Positions 1-15,759 of a stretch of DNA of 64,000 bases are shown here, piece by piece. The position numbers were made by a program, and so were the translations under genes. The notes under the pieces are model-generated. The model was not told where the DNA came from and searched no databases. It worked only from the letters and a program-made list of their open reading frames with translations. The stretch covers positions 29,241,296 to 29,305,295 of the forward strand of contig OY997649.1 of NCBI GenBank assembly GCA_963921795.1, given 5' to 3'. Within the stretch, counting starts at the first letter, position 1; every line of letters starts with the position of its first letter. Source of the stretch: Nannobrachium achirus (taxonomy: Eukaryota > Chordata > Actinopteri > Myctophiformes > Myctophidae).

Positions 1-300
1 TGTGCGGTTGTCTGTCACCCGTCAGGTTTCTGACAGTCATTCTCGGTCCAACGCCACTTATACATGTAAATTGTGCAATATTGGAGTACGAAGAGCCGCC
101 ACTCATGCCGTGGATCCACATTAAACAACTTTCCCGTGTGTGCTTATACTTTGCATGTCAGCATTTGCAGACTCAGAGGTGCAACGTGTACACAACAGTA
201 TCAGCGTCTGACAGCTGTTGTCTGTAGATTCATATTTATGTCAGGAAAAACTCTCACAGTGGATCGGTTTTCCTTTATGGGGGTCTAAATTACAAGTCTG
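1..300. other. Unassigned sequence at the window start
   Basis: No recognisable gene, RNA or repeat. The short open frames here are chance-length and show no domain. Confidence 0.3.
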
Positions 301-439
301 TAACTTTGACGGTGTACAAATGGAACCAAATGGACCCTAACGGGTCTAACTTTGACGGGTCTAACTTTGACGGTGTACAAATGGAACCAAATGGACCCTA
401 ACGGGTCCATTTGGTTCCATTTGTACACTGTCAAAGTTA
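301..439. repeat. Fold-back repeat with 37-bp arms
   Basis: A unit beginning TAACTTTGACGGTGTAC occurs at 301 and again at 362. The second copy (362-398) is followed, after the 4-base loop TAAC, by its reverse complement (403-439) with a single mismatch. The structure would extrude as a long hairpin. It may be a fold-back transposon end or a locally inverted minisatellite. No coding capacity is seen. Confidence 0.8.
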
Positions 440-1954
440 AGGGGAGTCCTTCTAATTTCAAAGTTTGAGAACACACCACGGTCACAGAAGCTCCAATATT
501 ACTATTAAAGTATTTTCCTTCACCATGTGACCCTGTTGTTTGTCCAGTTCTTTGAGTGTCTCTTTTTTATAGACTTTTATTTAATCTGGGAAGAGCATTT
601 ATGCTTAATTACCAGAGTGTTGAATGTTTAATGGACCACATGTTTTACTGCTGTACGTGTCAAATGTCAACAACAAAATTAAAATCCTAAAACTATAAAG
701 CACAGGACGCTCGGTTGAAAACTCACTTCATATCGTAATTTCCCTTGACCTCTCACTTTCTCTCATCTCTTTTCCCAAAAAGTATATGATTTACGTGGTT
801 ATGGAAAGGCTCTTAATTGCTACACTGTCTGTCTCCCTTGTGTTGTTTTTCATATCCACTAGTGGAGATAGGATTAAGCACTGGTATTCCAGATTTGGTA
901 ATCTTGAAAAGTCTGAATCTGGATCATGTTCATTCTATCCTGAATTTGAATATTCAGAATTTATTTGTCTCATCCTGGATAACAAAATATAGGATTTTAA
1001 ATTTTGATCCGATCAGATAGGGATACAAGTTTTGAACTTCTGGGCGGCATTCCTCTTCCAACCACAGGCCAGGCTGCGCAGCCCTTGCCATAGCCAGGGT
1101 GACATTATGTTTATCACATACCCAAATAAACATTAACAAAGATTAAAGCGTCTACTGTGAAATAGTATAATTAAAACAAAGATTACTTAACGTTATAATT
1201 ACAGCATAAGTACATCACTCAAATAAAATGCTGTCACTGTCACACCCATTCTGTGGCGCTTCTCGTTGGGTTGACCTGTCAAAATCTGGTGTGTGGCTTG
1301 AGAAGAACGTACATCCTAAATTCCTGGCTTGGCAAATGACATGTTACTGTAGTTCTGCTGGGATTTCCCAAACAGTGGAGGGCGGGGGTGGGCTGAGAAC
1401 AAGCCAGGTGCTGCTGGTAGTCCTTGATGTTGTTAGTACACAGCAATTCATTTTCTGCTCTGTGTTTTGGTTCCTTGACGTCTCCTCGGCTGTGAATTTA
1501 CCAGACCATCCGTAACAACCGTGTTTGGCAGTTGTGTTTCATCAGCAGCACCAAGGTCACTCTCAATTAAACCTGAGTTATGTTCAGTTGCTCGCGGGTG
1601 AAAATAGCAGATCTGCAAGCTCACAACCTGTCGCATATGTGTGCCCCCCATCAATAAAGGTCTATGTACCATGTGGAAAGCCTGGTGATGTGAAGTTAGA
1701 GTAGACCTAGAGGGAAATTAAAATGTAATAAATTAGACAATCACTGTGGTGAAAGACAGGACAGAACATGGGCAGAAAACCAAGGATTTCATGGCACAGT
1801 TGCTGAAAAGATTGCTACAGCTGGATGAAATACATACTGGTGGTAGACAGAGCCAATAAAGAGATTAGAGACACTCTTGTTGACACTTTTGACGGTATTT
1901 TTCACCTGTCAGTTGGTTGCCAAGAATACAGCCCAAATAGGTAACTTCTTCTTT
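440..1954. other. Unassigned intergenic stretch
   Basis: No open frame here shows a known domain. At 1601-1633 lies a motif (AGCAGATCTGCAAGCTCACA) that recurs near 41.56 and 47.74 kb. The rest is moderately AT-rich and featureless to me. Confidence 0.3.
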
Positions 1955-2343
1955 ACATTACATTGTCGTGAACTTTGACTTTGAAGTCATTGGCATTACT
2001 AAGGTTTGTTTGGATAATTGGAGAACTTTGGACACAAAAAGTATTAGTTGATTTTGACAAGGTGTAATGTTTGTTATCAGAGAGCCAAGAGCGGATTTTA
2101 AGTTCAGAGCTGAGGCCTTCCTCAATCTGCATTTTGATCAAGAGTGCTGAGTCATTGAACAAGAACAAATTGTAGTTCCATGCTGATTTCACGTCGTTAA
2201 TGTATAGAAGAAACAATAATGTCCCTAGGATGCCTCCCTGGGGAACTCCACAGTTCACTTGGAGGGAAAAGGACAAGTTTCCATTTACATCAACCACTTT
2301 TTCTCTTCCCTCAAGGTAGGATTTCATCCAGTTCGCAGATGCA
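1955..2343 (-). mobile_element. LINE reverse-transcriptase fragment (old)
   Basis: The minus strand encodes part of a non-LTR reverse transcriptase: a segment like MKSYLEGREKVV, then CGVPQGGILGTLLFLLYINDV (RT block with GVPQG), then a block matching FADDSALL in which the catalytic A-D-D reads N-D. It closely parallels the LINE at 16494-19849, which has GREQVVEINGTLS and FLFADDSALL in the same order, so it is an older member of that family or a sister one. The changed catalytic block and short length mark it as a dead fragment. Confidence 0.8.
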
Positions 2344-2382
2344 TTATGAAAACCAATTCAGTAGTTACTTTAAGTATATTTG

Positions 2383-3102
2383 AAACTAGAAGCAGTGCTC
2401 TTCCGAGCACAGGTCTCCACCAGGCTGTGCGTCCTGGTGGTGCTACTGTATAATAGGCCAATTTAAAAAGGGTGGCATATGTTCTTCACCTTAGATCTTT
2501 CATGGCAATTGGACGCTGCATGCATGATTTGAAGCATTGTGTTCCAAAAATGTGTTTTGCTAAAGTCTACCTACTGGTGGCGCTATAACAGGCCAATGTG
2601 AAAAAGGTAGCATTTGTTCCTTGACCTAGTGGGAATATGTGTGGCAAAGTTTACGGTAATCGCAAGCTGCGTTGATGATTTGAGGCATTTTGTTCAAAAA
2701 CGGAGCAATCCTGCAAACTTTGGAAGCTAATATTAGCCAATCAGGATGGAATATGAAATATCAGACGGATCGGACTTGATCACATGACTATAGAGATACT
2801 GTGTACCGATTTGCGTGATTTTTGGATAAAATCTCAAGGAATAATAGGAAAAACTTTGTTTTACATTATGTCGGCCTCCTGGTGGCGCTATAAAAGGCTG
2901 ATGTGAAAAATGCAGGGAAAGGGTTTTTCCTTGGCCTCTAGGGAGTGCACTGACAAAGTTTGAAACTGATCGTTGGAGTTATAGGTAAAACCACAAATCG
3001 GCCTGTTATAGCGCCACCATGAGGCTGATTTCCACACACGGACACACGGACGGACGAAGGGTAAAACATACTCTCCCCCATGCCTTCGGCTGGTGGAGAC
3101 AA
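2383..3102 (+). repeat. Repeat family A, copy 1 (internally deleted)
   Basis: It starts with the family head (CGAGCACAGGTCTCCACCAG at 2404) and ends with the tail CTTCGGCTGGTGGAGACAA. The second internal unit seen in the other copies is missing: the sequence jumps from the GCGCCACCATGAGGCTGATT block straight to the ACACGGACGGACG minisatellite. A further 21 bases upstream (from 2383) are shared only with copy 2. The inverted match GTCTCCACCAG / CTGGTGGAGAC at the two ends suggests a non-autonomous DNA transposon; the superfamily is not resolved. Confidence 0.75.
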
Positions 3103-3186
3103 TAATTATGATCTTGGCAACCTGTAGTGGCGACAGTTACACTCCATGTTTATGACACCATACTATTATTTTGACACCATACTACC

Positions 3187-3360
3187 GGCCAAAACGTGTT
3201 CTAAATCAGGGTGAACCAATCGGGTGCCTCTGTGCCTATGACATCATGCACAAATCAGCAGAATCAAAGTGTTTCATTGGTCTGGCTGACTCATGTCATC
3301 ATCATTAGTGACATCATCATTTTTGTAATAAAAAGCGGGGCATAGGAGCGCCGCTCAAAA
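3187..3360 (+). repeat. Repeat R1, copy 1
   Basis: A repeat of about 170 bp running from GTTCTAAATCAGGGTGAACC to a short hairpin with GAGCG...CGCTC just before CAAAAAC. The same sequence is at 5901-6080 (plus) and 10106-10283 (minus). It carries ATGACATCAT-type motifs and no open frame. It is probably a MITE or SINE-like element. Confidence 0.7.
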
Positions 3361-3378
3361 ACATTACACATCATAAGC

Positions 3379-3470
3379 CAGGGGTCTTCAATGTTTTCAG
3401 GCCAAGGACCCCTTAGTTGAGAGAGAGATAAAGCAGGGACCCCCACAACCGTATCATAGATTCCATATAC
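3379..3470 (+). repeat. hAT-like terminal fragment
   Basis: The sequence CAGGGGTCTTCAATG followed by CCAAGGACCCC and GGGACCCCC has the look of the 5' end of a vertebrate hAT non-autonomous element, whose termini begin CAGGGG. No matching 3' end was found nearby. Confidence 0.4.
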
Positions 3471-3599
3471 GTATATAGGCCTTCATCATATTGGCTATTA
3501 AGCTCACATGCACATTGTGATGCGTTGTGAGCTCTTAAAAAGGAATATGCTGAAATGTTTTTGAAACATTTTTGAAGCGGTGAAAACCGCTTCCAATGA

Positions 3600-3866
3600 G
3601 TGGCTTTGTGTGTCCCATGCCCATATATGGTCATTTCAGTCCAGAATGAACAGGTTTTTTCAAAAACAAAATGTATGTCACAACATGTCCATATATGGTC
3701 ACCCCAGTCCAGAATGAACAGGTTTTTTTCTGTCCCGTACGTCCAGAATATCAGTCCAGAATGAATAGGCTTTTTCAAAAAGCAAAATGTGTGTCCCATG
3801 TCCATATATGGCCATTTCAGTTCAGAATGAACAGGTTTTATCTGTCCTGTACGTCCAGAATATGTG
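3600..3866 (+). repeat. Tandem repeat carrying CArG boxes
   Basis: Diverged tandem units share GTCCAGAATGAACAGG, a run of T with CAAAAA, and TGTACGTCCAGAATAT. Three units each contain the perfect palindrome CCATATATGG (3621-3630, 3689-3698, 3802-3811), the consensus CArG box bound by serum response factor. Whether SRF binds here is inference. Confidence 0.6.
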
Positions 3867-4277
3867 TGTAGTGTCCTCCCGGTCTGATGAATGGATACTT
3901 TGAGGATTTGTCAAGCTTCACATGATAATTCGGCCCTCCATTCTTTATATATTCATTCAGAATATATAAAGAATGTAGAATTCAGAATATTATATAAAGA
4001 ATGAATAGATCACGGAGTCCATAACTGTATAGATGTATAGATCACAGAGTTCATAACTCTAGAACACATAGAATAAAAGTTCACCGGTTCACTTCGAACC
4101 GAGGTTTGATTTTTTAACACCATGCATGACCATGTGCCAACGTCATTGGAACATGTACACAGCAACCCGTTCTATGAATAGTCAGACACATGTTGCACAA
4201 GTTCATTAACGCTCTCCTCAGGGTGCTAACACCGTTAGTAGTTACCCAGGAAATTTGCTTGATTTGAAGTTACGACC
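3867..4277. other. AT-rich spacer before the DDX3-like copy
   Basis: It contains short repeats of ATATAAAGAATG around 3940-4010 and no recognisable gene. The last 100 bases lead into the ATG of the DDX3-like retrocopy and could include its former 5' leader. Confidence 0.3.
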
Positions 4278-6080
<1,803 letters not shown>

Positions 6081-6465
6081 ACAGCTGTTTGGATGAATGT
6101 CAGCAATGGGAATAAAAGAGGTGAATGTAATCATTTATATTCAAGAAGACCTGTTTATGTCATCACGCAGCACATTTCTGTTCACCGGAAGTAATTAAGA
6201 TTTAGCCTTTTATGGACTTTTGATATAAAAATACACAAAAATGGAATGCCCATATATGGAAATACTGTGTCAGTTGCATGTGTGCTACGTTCGTCAGACA
6301 TATATGATGTCAGTAATCTCCATATTTGGAAAAAGTTAGATTTTCCCATTCAAGTCAATGGAGAAAAGAAAGGCCCAAGTGTTGCCACCAAAACTCTGGG
6401 AGGAATGGCGCTGCAAAATAAAGTTTGCAGCGGAAAAATGGAAAGAAATATGTCTGGTTGCAACC
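6081..6465. other. Spacer between R1 and the CA repeat
   Basis: No gene recognised. It holds a fourth CCATATATGG palindrome at 6250-6259. Confidence 0.3.
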
Positions 6466-6493
6466 ACACACACACACACACACACGCACGCAT

Positions 6494-6540
<47 letters not shown>

Positions 6541-6570
6541 CACACACGCACACACGCACACACACACAAC
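6466..6570 (+). repeat. CA/CGCA microsatellite
   Basis: (CA)n with a central run of CGCA units. It produces meaningless Cys/Val or Thr/His open frames on both strands. Confidence 0.95.
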
Positions 6571-6642
6571 AAACACTAAGTTAGAATATGGAGATATGAA
6601 TGATGTTTCGGCGGTAGTCATGACAACAGTTTGTGCAACGTA

Positions 6643-6700
6643 TGACGTCACCCCTCAGCTCTGTATTATATAAGATGCTGCTGGGGTGTGGGTCTGGCTG
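6643..6700 (+). promoter_or_regulatory. CRE plus TATA-box promoter of the upstream kelch gene
   Basis: A full palindromic cAMP-response element TGACGTCA lies at 6643-6650 and a TATA box TATATAAG at 6667-6674. The expected transcription start is near 6697-6705, leaving a leader of about 100 bases before the ATG at 6803. The leader has a small internal duplication (GTGAATACAG at 6761 and 6790). Motif order and spacing are typical of a compact TATA promoter. Activity is inferred. Confidence 0.55.
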
Positions 6701-6802
6701 TCAGCTGTGAAAACTTAAAGATTGGAAGAAGTTAGCTAGCTGACTCGGAAGAAGCTAACTGTGAATACAGAAGACTTGGAAGTAGCTAGCTGTGAATACA
6801 GC

Positions 6803-9619
<2,817 letters not shown>

Positions 9620-9719
9620 ACTCTGCGGTCTGAGGCCGAGGCCCTGGAGTCAGATTCGAGTCGAGCAGCGAAGGCCTCTCAAATCCCACTCATGTTGTCA
9701 ATGATAATGTCATATTCAA

Positions 9720-10085
9720 ATAAGGCCAAAGACCCATTCTAACTAACAGGTTCCGGTGGCACAGAGCATCAGTACAGGGGGTAGTAAGTTCAAATCCCAC
9801 TCACAATGTCAATGATAATGTCACAATCTAATATGGTCAAATACCCATGGAGCAGAGCATCAGAACAGGACTCAAGCACAAGAGCAAAGACCAAATTAAA
9901 CCAGCAAAGACCAGCGAAACCAGCTTAGACCAGCTAATAATACCAGCTTAAACCAGCTACCAGCAAACCAGCAGTAAAACACAACATGTGCTGGTTTGTG
10001 CTGGTGCTGGTCTTACTGCTGGTCTTGTGCTGGTTTTTCTAGCAGGACAGCTAGCTTAAAAATAAAAGCATTACCCTTATTTAAA
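9720..10085 (+). repeat. CCAGC minisatellite element, partial copy
   Basis: A unit beginning with AGAGCATCAGTACAGG and GTCAATGATAATGTCACA leads into a run of ACCAGC/GCTGGT words in both orientations, then TCTAGCAGGACAGCTAGCTT. The same order occurs in the big inverted arms at 36090-36470 and 45690-46025. This is a third, partial copy. Confidence 0.75.
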
Positions 10086-10105
10086 TTACATTTACAAAAT
10101 AGATT

Positions 10106-10283
10106 TTTGAGCGGTGCAAACCGCTCCTATAGACCGCTTTTTTACCAAAATTATGATGTCATTAATGATGATGACATGAGTTAGCTAGACCAATGAAACA
10201 CTTCGATTCTGTTGATTTGTCCATGATGTCATAGGCACAGAGGCACCCGATTGGTTCACCCTGATTTAGAACGCGCTTAGGCC
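10106..10283 (-). repeat. Repeat R1, copy 3
   Basis: Reverse-complement copy of the R1 repeat, with its terminal hairpin GAGCGGTGCAAACCGCTC at 10106-10123. A short extra piece of the R1 start (GGCACCCGATTGGTTCACCC) follows at 10323-10342. Confidence 0.75.
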
Positions 10284-10593
10284 GCAGAAAATACGTCATA
10301 AAAAATTATGTCATAGGCACGGAGGCACCCGATTGGTTCACCCTTTAGGCCATTGAATTTGAATTTCAAAATTGTATTTGATGAATATCACTGATAAGCG
10401 ATAACATAACCACACTTTTAGACAGACTGTGGATAATTTCACAGGTTATAAACGACAGGCAGCTACTGGTAATACAAGTTTAAAATACAAATGAACAGAC
10501 TTTGAAAAACTAAAATATTAATCTTCTGGCCTCTTCTCGCCTCTCTGGAGGCCACTCTCGAAGTAAATAAGGTCACTTATCATTATGCCACTC

Positions 10594-11290
10594 TTACAAG
10601 TTACAATCTGTAGCTTGGTCGACTAACTGACGAAAAATGTTGACAAATCTTGACAAACTAAAATATTCATCTTCTGGCCTCTGTCGTTCTGCATCATCTT
10701 GAAGAAGGATCTTTTTTTCTAGAACATCCTGACTCAAGGTCTGTGGTTCTGGAATCTTCTCGACAAGGGTCTGTGGTGCTTTTGTCTCCTTGCCCAGGGT
10801 CTGTGTTTTCGGAGCCTGCTGGCCCATGCTCTTCGGGCACTTACAGAAGGTCTTCCTAAAAGATTCAGCCAAGTCAGTGGTCTTGAACATAGCTGCCAGC
10901 TGTTCTACTTGGCCCTCGCCCTCTGAGTAGTCTTTGGCGGTCCAGACCAAGGCCTTGACTGATGATCTCATGGGTTTGAGCTCCATGGCCTGGGAGATAG
11001 TGTGGTTGGCACACACCTTCAGCACCTGCTCACGCCTCATCAGGATGCGGTAGAAGTGTTTGACAGGGTGAAAGAGAATTTAGATTTTGCCCACTCCACG
11101 CTCCTTCCACTGATTAATGTCCCGGTCCCAGCGATACAGCTTGGTCCGATCTTTGAAGAGGATCTCCTTATCCTCCTCACCAGACTTGGTCTCCACCCTT
11201 TGCAGTGACACAACAGGCTCAAAAGAGATGTCTACATTACTGGATGCTTCCTCTTTGTCACCGCCCTCTTCCTCTCTGCCATGCTTTAGT
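10594..11290 (-). pseudogene. Ran-binding domain (RANBP1/RANBP2-like) pseudogene
   Basis: The minus strand encodes a near-complete Ran-binding domain. The upstream half reads [15 protein letters not shown]-like [20 protein letters not shown] and [10 protein letters not shown]. The downstream half reads MRREQVLKVCANH, MELKPM, WTAKDYSEGE and EQLAAMFKT, LAESFRKTF. Both halves are in the same frame, separated by one TAA (11080-11082) and 13 sense codons (ILFHPVKHFYRIL). A single nonsense codon is therefore the main visible lesion in the domain. RanBDs grip Ran-GTP in nuclear transport; the VWTAKDYSEGE segment favours RANBP1/2 over RANBP3. A tail of about 80 residues with repeated QTL words follows. 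The lack of introns suggests a retrocopy, though one exon of a RANBP2-like gene is possible. Confidence 0.8.
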
Positions 11291-11518
11291 GCTGGTTGTA
11301 TATACCATCTATTGTGATGTAGACATGACATCTTGTACATGATTGAATAGAATTGGTTTATATTGATGATGTATATTGTGAATGTTAACCTAGTGATTGT
11401 GAATGCTAACTTGTCGATGCTGATAAATGCTGACTTGGTGATTGTGAATACTAAACTGCTGCTGTGTTGAATTTTGGCTAATTTATGGTTAGAACAGCTA
11501 GCTATTGATTGATCATGG

Positions 11519-11519
<1 letters not shown>

Positions 11520-11602
<83 letters not shown>
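11520..11602 (+). repeat. CA microsatellite
   Basis: An uninterrupted (CA)n run of about 80 bp. Confidence 0.97.
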
Positions 11603-11604
<2 letters not shown>

Positions 11605-11685
11605 TAACCACATTTATATGTAATGTGTGTAATAATAAAGATATTATTTAATATCTTCAATTTAAAAGGGAAAAGCATTTATGAT

Positions 11686-11841
11686 TGCCAGACCCATGAA
11701 ATGGGTAGGCCTACATAAGCAAATCTCGGTCTGTCTGTCCGGGTTTTCTATATAAAGGGTATATATGATGATGACATGATGATGACATGCCTACAAAAGG
11801 CATGATGTCATAAATGATGATGACAGACAGGGGGTCTGGCA
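11686..11841. repeat. Small candidate MITE
   Basis: The ends are a perfect 10-bp inverted repeat (TGCCAGACCC / GGGTCTGGCA). The inside holds GATGATGACATG repeats. No clear target duplication was found, so the call is tentative. Confidence 0.35.
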
Positions 11842-11949
11842 CAACCAGGTTGACCTGGTCTAGTTATTTAAAGAAAAGGCTTGAAAATCGAAGTCCACAA
11901 TATATCATACTCCCTAAATATTTTTGCACCGCTCACTTCGCACAGGTGC

Positions 11950-12360
11950 GATTTTTCTTTTTAATATTGTCAATTATTTAGCGTGGCCTTTATTGAAAAT
12001 GTTATATTAAATTACCTTTTATTAAACGGAAATGCTATTGCATTATACATTCATTTTTGTCTCAAAAAACGCTTTCATTGTCTAAAGATTAAAAAGCATT
12101 TCTCTATTTCATTTTCATTTTCAAAATTGCATTTTGATTTTAATATTGTCAACACATTAGCGGTAATTTTTTTTAAATTCAAATTCAAATGATCTTTTAT
12201 TTATAATTTAAATGTTGTCATAGAATGAGCACCTGTATATGTAAAATGTAAACACTATTGCATTTGGCATTTATTTGTGTCTCAAAAAATGCGTCCATTT
12301 CCTGAAAATGAAAAAGCAATTATGTTATTTCAATTTAATTTTCGCATTTGCCATTTTTAC
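11950..12360 (+). repeat. AT-rich tandem duplication
   Basis: Two diverged units each start TTTTAATATTGTCAA and contain CTATTGCAT..CATT and TGTCTCAAAAAA, with a spacing of about 180-200 bp. The beginning matches the outer end of the inverted arms at 36470-36530 and 45600-45665. Confidence 0.55.
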
Positions 12361-12582
12361 GTCAGGTTTATGCTTCCATATTTATGTCATAAACTATAGG
12401 CTACTTGTTAACTGCTTTGATTCCTCTCCCCTCTCCTGATCTAGAAATAGTTCGCGAATGTATTACATTAATGTTTAAATAGCAATTGTGCATGTTAAAG
12501 TGTGAAGATTGTGAAACTTGGAAGAAGCATAGCCTATAGATAGCTGCACTGCAATGATTGCAGGCCCAGATTAAAACTAGCT

Positions 12583-13722
12583 AAACTAGAAGCAGTGCTC
12601 TTCCGAGCACAGGTCTCCACCAGGCCGTGCGTCCTGGTGGTGCTACTGTATTATAGGCCAATGTAAAAAGGGTGGCATGTGTTCTTCACTTTCATGGCAA
12701 TCGGACGCTGCATGCATGATTTGAAGCATTGTTCCAAAAATATGTTTTGCTAAAGTCTACCTGCTGGTGGCGCTATAACAAGCCAATGTGAAAAAGGTAG
12801 CATTTGTTCCTTGACCTAGTGGGAATATGTGTGGCAAATTTCACGGTAATCGCAAGCATGGTTGATGATTTGAGGCATTTTGTTCAAAAACGGAGCAATC
12901 CTGCAAACTTTGGAAGCTAATATTAGCCAATCAGGATGGAATATGAAATATCAGACGGATCGTACTTGATCACATGACTATAGAGATACTGTGTACCGAT
13001 TTGCGTGATTTTTGGATAAAATCTCAAGGAGTAATATCCAAAAATGCGTTTTATATAAGTCGGCGCTATAAAAGGCTGATGTGAAAAATGCAGGGCAAAG
13101 GTTTATCCTTAGCCTCTAGGGAGTGCGCTTACAAAGTTTGAAACTGATCGGTGGAGTTATAGGTAAAACCACAAATCGGCCTGTTATAGCACCACCATGA
13201 GGCTGATTAAAAAAAATTAAGTGGCATTTCTTCCTCGGCCTAGTGGGAATGTGTGTGTGCGATTTCATGATAATTGCACTTTGCGTTTGTGATTTGAGGC
13301 ATTTTGTTCAAAACGGCTCAATCCTACAAACTTTGGAAGCCAATTTTAGCCAATCAGGATGGAATATACAAATTCGGATAGATCCGTGTCGATCACATGA
13401 CTGTCGAGATACTGCCTACTGATTTGTAGGGTTTTTGGACAAAATCTGTAAGAGTAGTGCACAGAAATGTGTTTTGTGAACATCGGCCACTAGGTGGCGC
13501 TAGAAAAGGCCCATTTGAAAAATTTAGGGCAGAGGTTCTAGATTGGCATCCAGGGAATGTGTGTGCTCACTTTGGCAGCGACCGGGCCAACGGCGACTGA
13601 GATTAGGTGCTCACAAACTGCGAGGACGCACGCACGGACGCACGCACGGACGGACGGACGGACACACGGACGGACGGAGGGGAAAACATACTCTCCCCCA
13701 TGCCTTCGGCTGGTGGAGACAA
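12583..13722 (+). repeat. Repeat family A, copy 2 (full length)
   Basis: A complete copy made of a head (GTCTCCACCAGGCCGTGCG), two homologous internal units offset by about 424 bp, a GGACGGACGCACG minisatellite (13622-13680) and the tail CTTCGGCTGGTGGAGACAA. The two units both carry GCCTAGTGGGAAT, TTTGAGGCATTTTGTTC, CAAACTTTGGAAGC, CAATCAGGATGGAATAT, GATCACATGACT and GGTGGCGCTA. No coding capacity. Confidence 0.85.
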
Positions 13723-13724
13723 TT

Positions 13725-14970
13725 AAAGCTTTCTGTTTCAGAAGGTGGGCTAGAACTCCCCAATATAAAATGGTATCAGGTTGCCGCACAATTACGCTTT
13801 GCAGCAAAATGGTTACAGGGAGACAAGCTTTCTATTTGGCTAGATATTGAAGCTGCACAATGTGACTGACTGCCCCCTCCGTAATCTCTTATTTCTCAAA
13901 GACCCCTCAACAGTGAAGAAACTTTGTAATAACCCAATTGTTTCCAACACACTTAATAAAGTCATGGAGGGTTGCAAGGCTCCTAGAGGGCAGAGCCAAA
14001 GTAACATGGTCCCATCCTATTTTACAGTACACTTTAAGACATAATAAGACAGAATAAAGCCATAATAAGAAATAAAGTGTTGGTAATTAGAGCTAATATA
14101 TTTTATTAGACAGAAACAAAGACAGAATAGCCGGCGATAGGACCAGCAGTCCCGCCAGTAGGACCGGCGGCCGCCGCACAGACCGGCAGGTTAATGTTTG
14201 GAGAGATAGCGGTATAACAACGTTGGGGAAATTGTTTAATGGTGCTATACTCAAGTCGTTTGATCAAATACAACAAAAATATGCCCTACCTCGTAATCAC
14301 CTTTTCAGATTCTTTCAAGTGAGGGATTTTATTCGCAGACGTACAACATTACTAACTAATGTAGATACCTCTCCAATTGAGAGAATATTGATGATGGATA
14401 AGGGGTTTCATTAGCACTCTCTATGACATGTTAATACCCAAGATACTAAGAGAAAATGGGAAAGAGACCTTGAGGTTGATATTGATGATGAGGTTTGGTC
14501 TGAAATATTTGAAAATGCCAAAAAACGTTCTGTGTGTAATAGGGCCTGGTCGATTCAGTTAAGAACCATACACAGATTACAGATTTCACCTAGCCTTCGC
14601 CATAAAATTAATTCTAATTTATCCCCCCTTGACTGAGACAGGAGACTATTCATTGCATATGGTCATATCATAAGATTGAACGATATTGGTGTGGTGTTGT
14701 ACAAGAACTGAATGAGATCTTTAACATAGAGTTTGAACTTGACCCTGTGTGTCTGATTCTGGGACTTCCTGATAATAAGATTGTCAATAAGTTCCACAAA
14801 CGTCTGTTCAATCTTTTAACCTATGCTGCGAGGAAAAATATTTTATTGTCTTGGATCAATGAAAAACCGCCAAAAAAGAGAGGCTGGGATAAAATAATCA
14901 TGCCTATAATGAATGCCTTTGGAATATCTGACTTGCCTGCTGCGCTCTACAACCGATACCTTCTATAAAA
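13725..14970 (+). mobile_element. L1-type LINE ORF2 3' remnant
   Basis: Plus-strand fragments resemble the C-terminal region of teleost L1 ORF2: GGLELPNIKWYQVAAQLRFAA near 13745, then NGAILKSFDQIQQKYALPRN near 14237, then HCIWSCHKIERYW followed by CLILGLPDNKIVNKFHKRLF and LLTYAARKNILLSW to a stop near 14968. The pieces are in different frames. A GC-rich foreign-looking segment (14128-14195) interrupts them. It begins immediately after family A copy 2. It is a dead 3' fragment. Confidence 0.7.
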
Positions 14971-15099
14971 TTTGGGACCCATATTTACGTTGTATTGGTC
15001 CTCAGTTATAGCTGAGACCTTGACAATAGGGTTGATGGGGGTTTTAGATTAATTCTCATATTTGTAATTCCTTTAGAAAGTTATCCTTTCCCAGAAGAG

Positions 15100-15580
15100 T
15101 AAAACCACAGTCAGTCAGAGTCAAAGAATATCCCATAATAATTAAAGATTACTCCCACACAATAAAGGAGGCCACACACCAGTGCAAGTCAGTTTTTCTG
15201 TTAGTTTTATTATTAAAAGAATAGTGCAGAGTTCAACGTACAGTACAGCAATTCACCCATAGTGCCTTCTGCCCATACAAAACATAATTTCACAGATATA
15301 TGGAGTTACAGAAGGCATTAGTCACATTCTGATTGGACAATTATAACATAACAATGGATATCAGATGTTTTCGTGTCGTTGGGCCCAGTAGCAAGGTCAG
15401 ATATCATGGCTTGGCAATATCATTTTGTTATCCCGTGTCCTGGGCATTATGACCTGCAGTGGACAGATCTCATCACGTGCATTAGTTATTTGTCCCAACA
15501 CAGGATGGCATTGACATTTAACACTGAAAATGATATCTTTACCATGTTAAACATAATAACAGGAACATATTTTATTAGTA
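15100..15580 (-). mobile_element. Diverged solo LTR, relative of the 38-43.6 kb element
   Basis: Blocks such as CACAGATATATGGAGTT, TTAGTCACATTCTGATTGG, TTATCCCGTGTCCTG, GTGCATTAGTTAT and ATGATATCTTTACCATG follow the same order as in the 506-bp LTRs at 38036 and 43101. No partner LTR or internal sequence adjoins it. The clear divergence makes it older than the element at 38 kb. Ends are approximate. Confidence 0.7.
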
Positions 15581-15759
15581 TTTATTAGTATTTGATACTG
15601 CTAACCTTGATGGATAAGATAGGATCATCACTTTTTGTCCCTTTAACCGTCCTTTGCTTTTGCAACGTGTCTGAGCTGAGCTGTCTGTTTGTCTGTCTTG
15701 TTTGCGTCATAACTTTTGAAAATCAATAAAAATATTATTATTATTTTTTATTTTTTTGC

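Noticed and set aside
6336-6672. Open frames rich in Cys/Val or Thr/His
   Set aside because: They are translations of the CA microsatellite; the same applies at 11520-11602 and 58287-58382.
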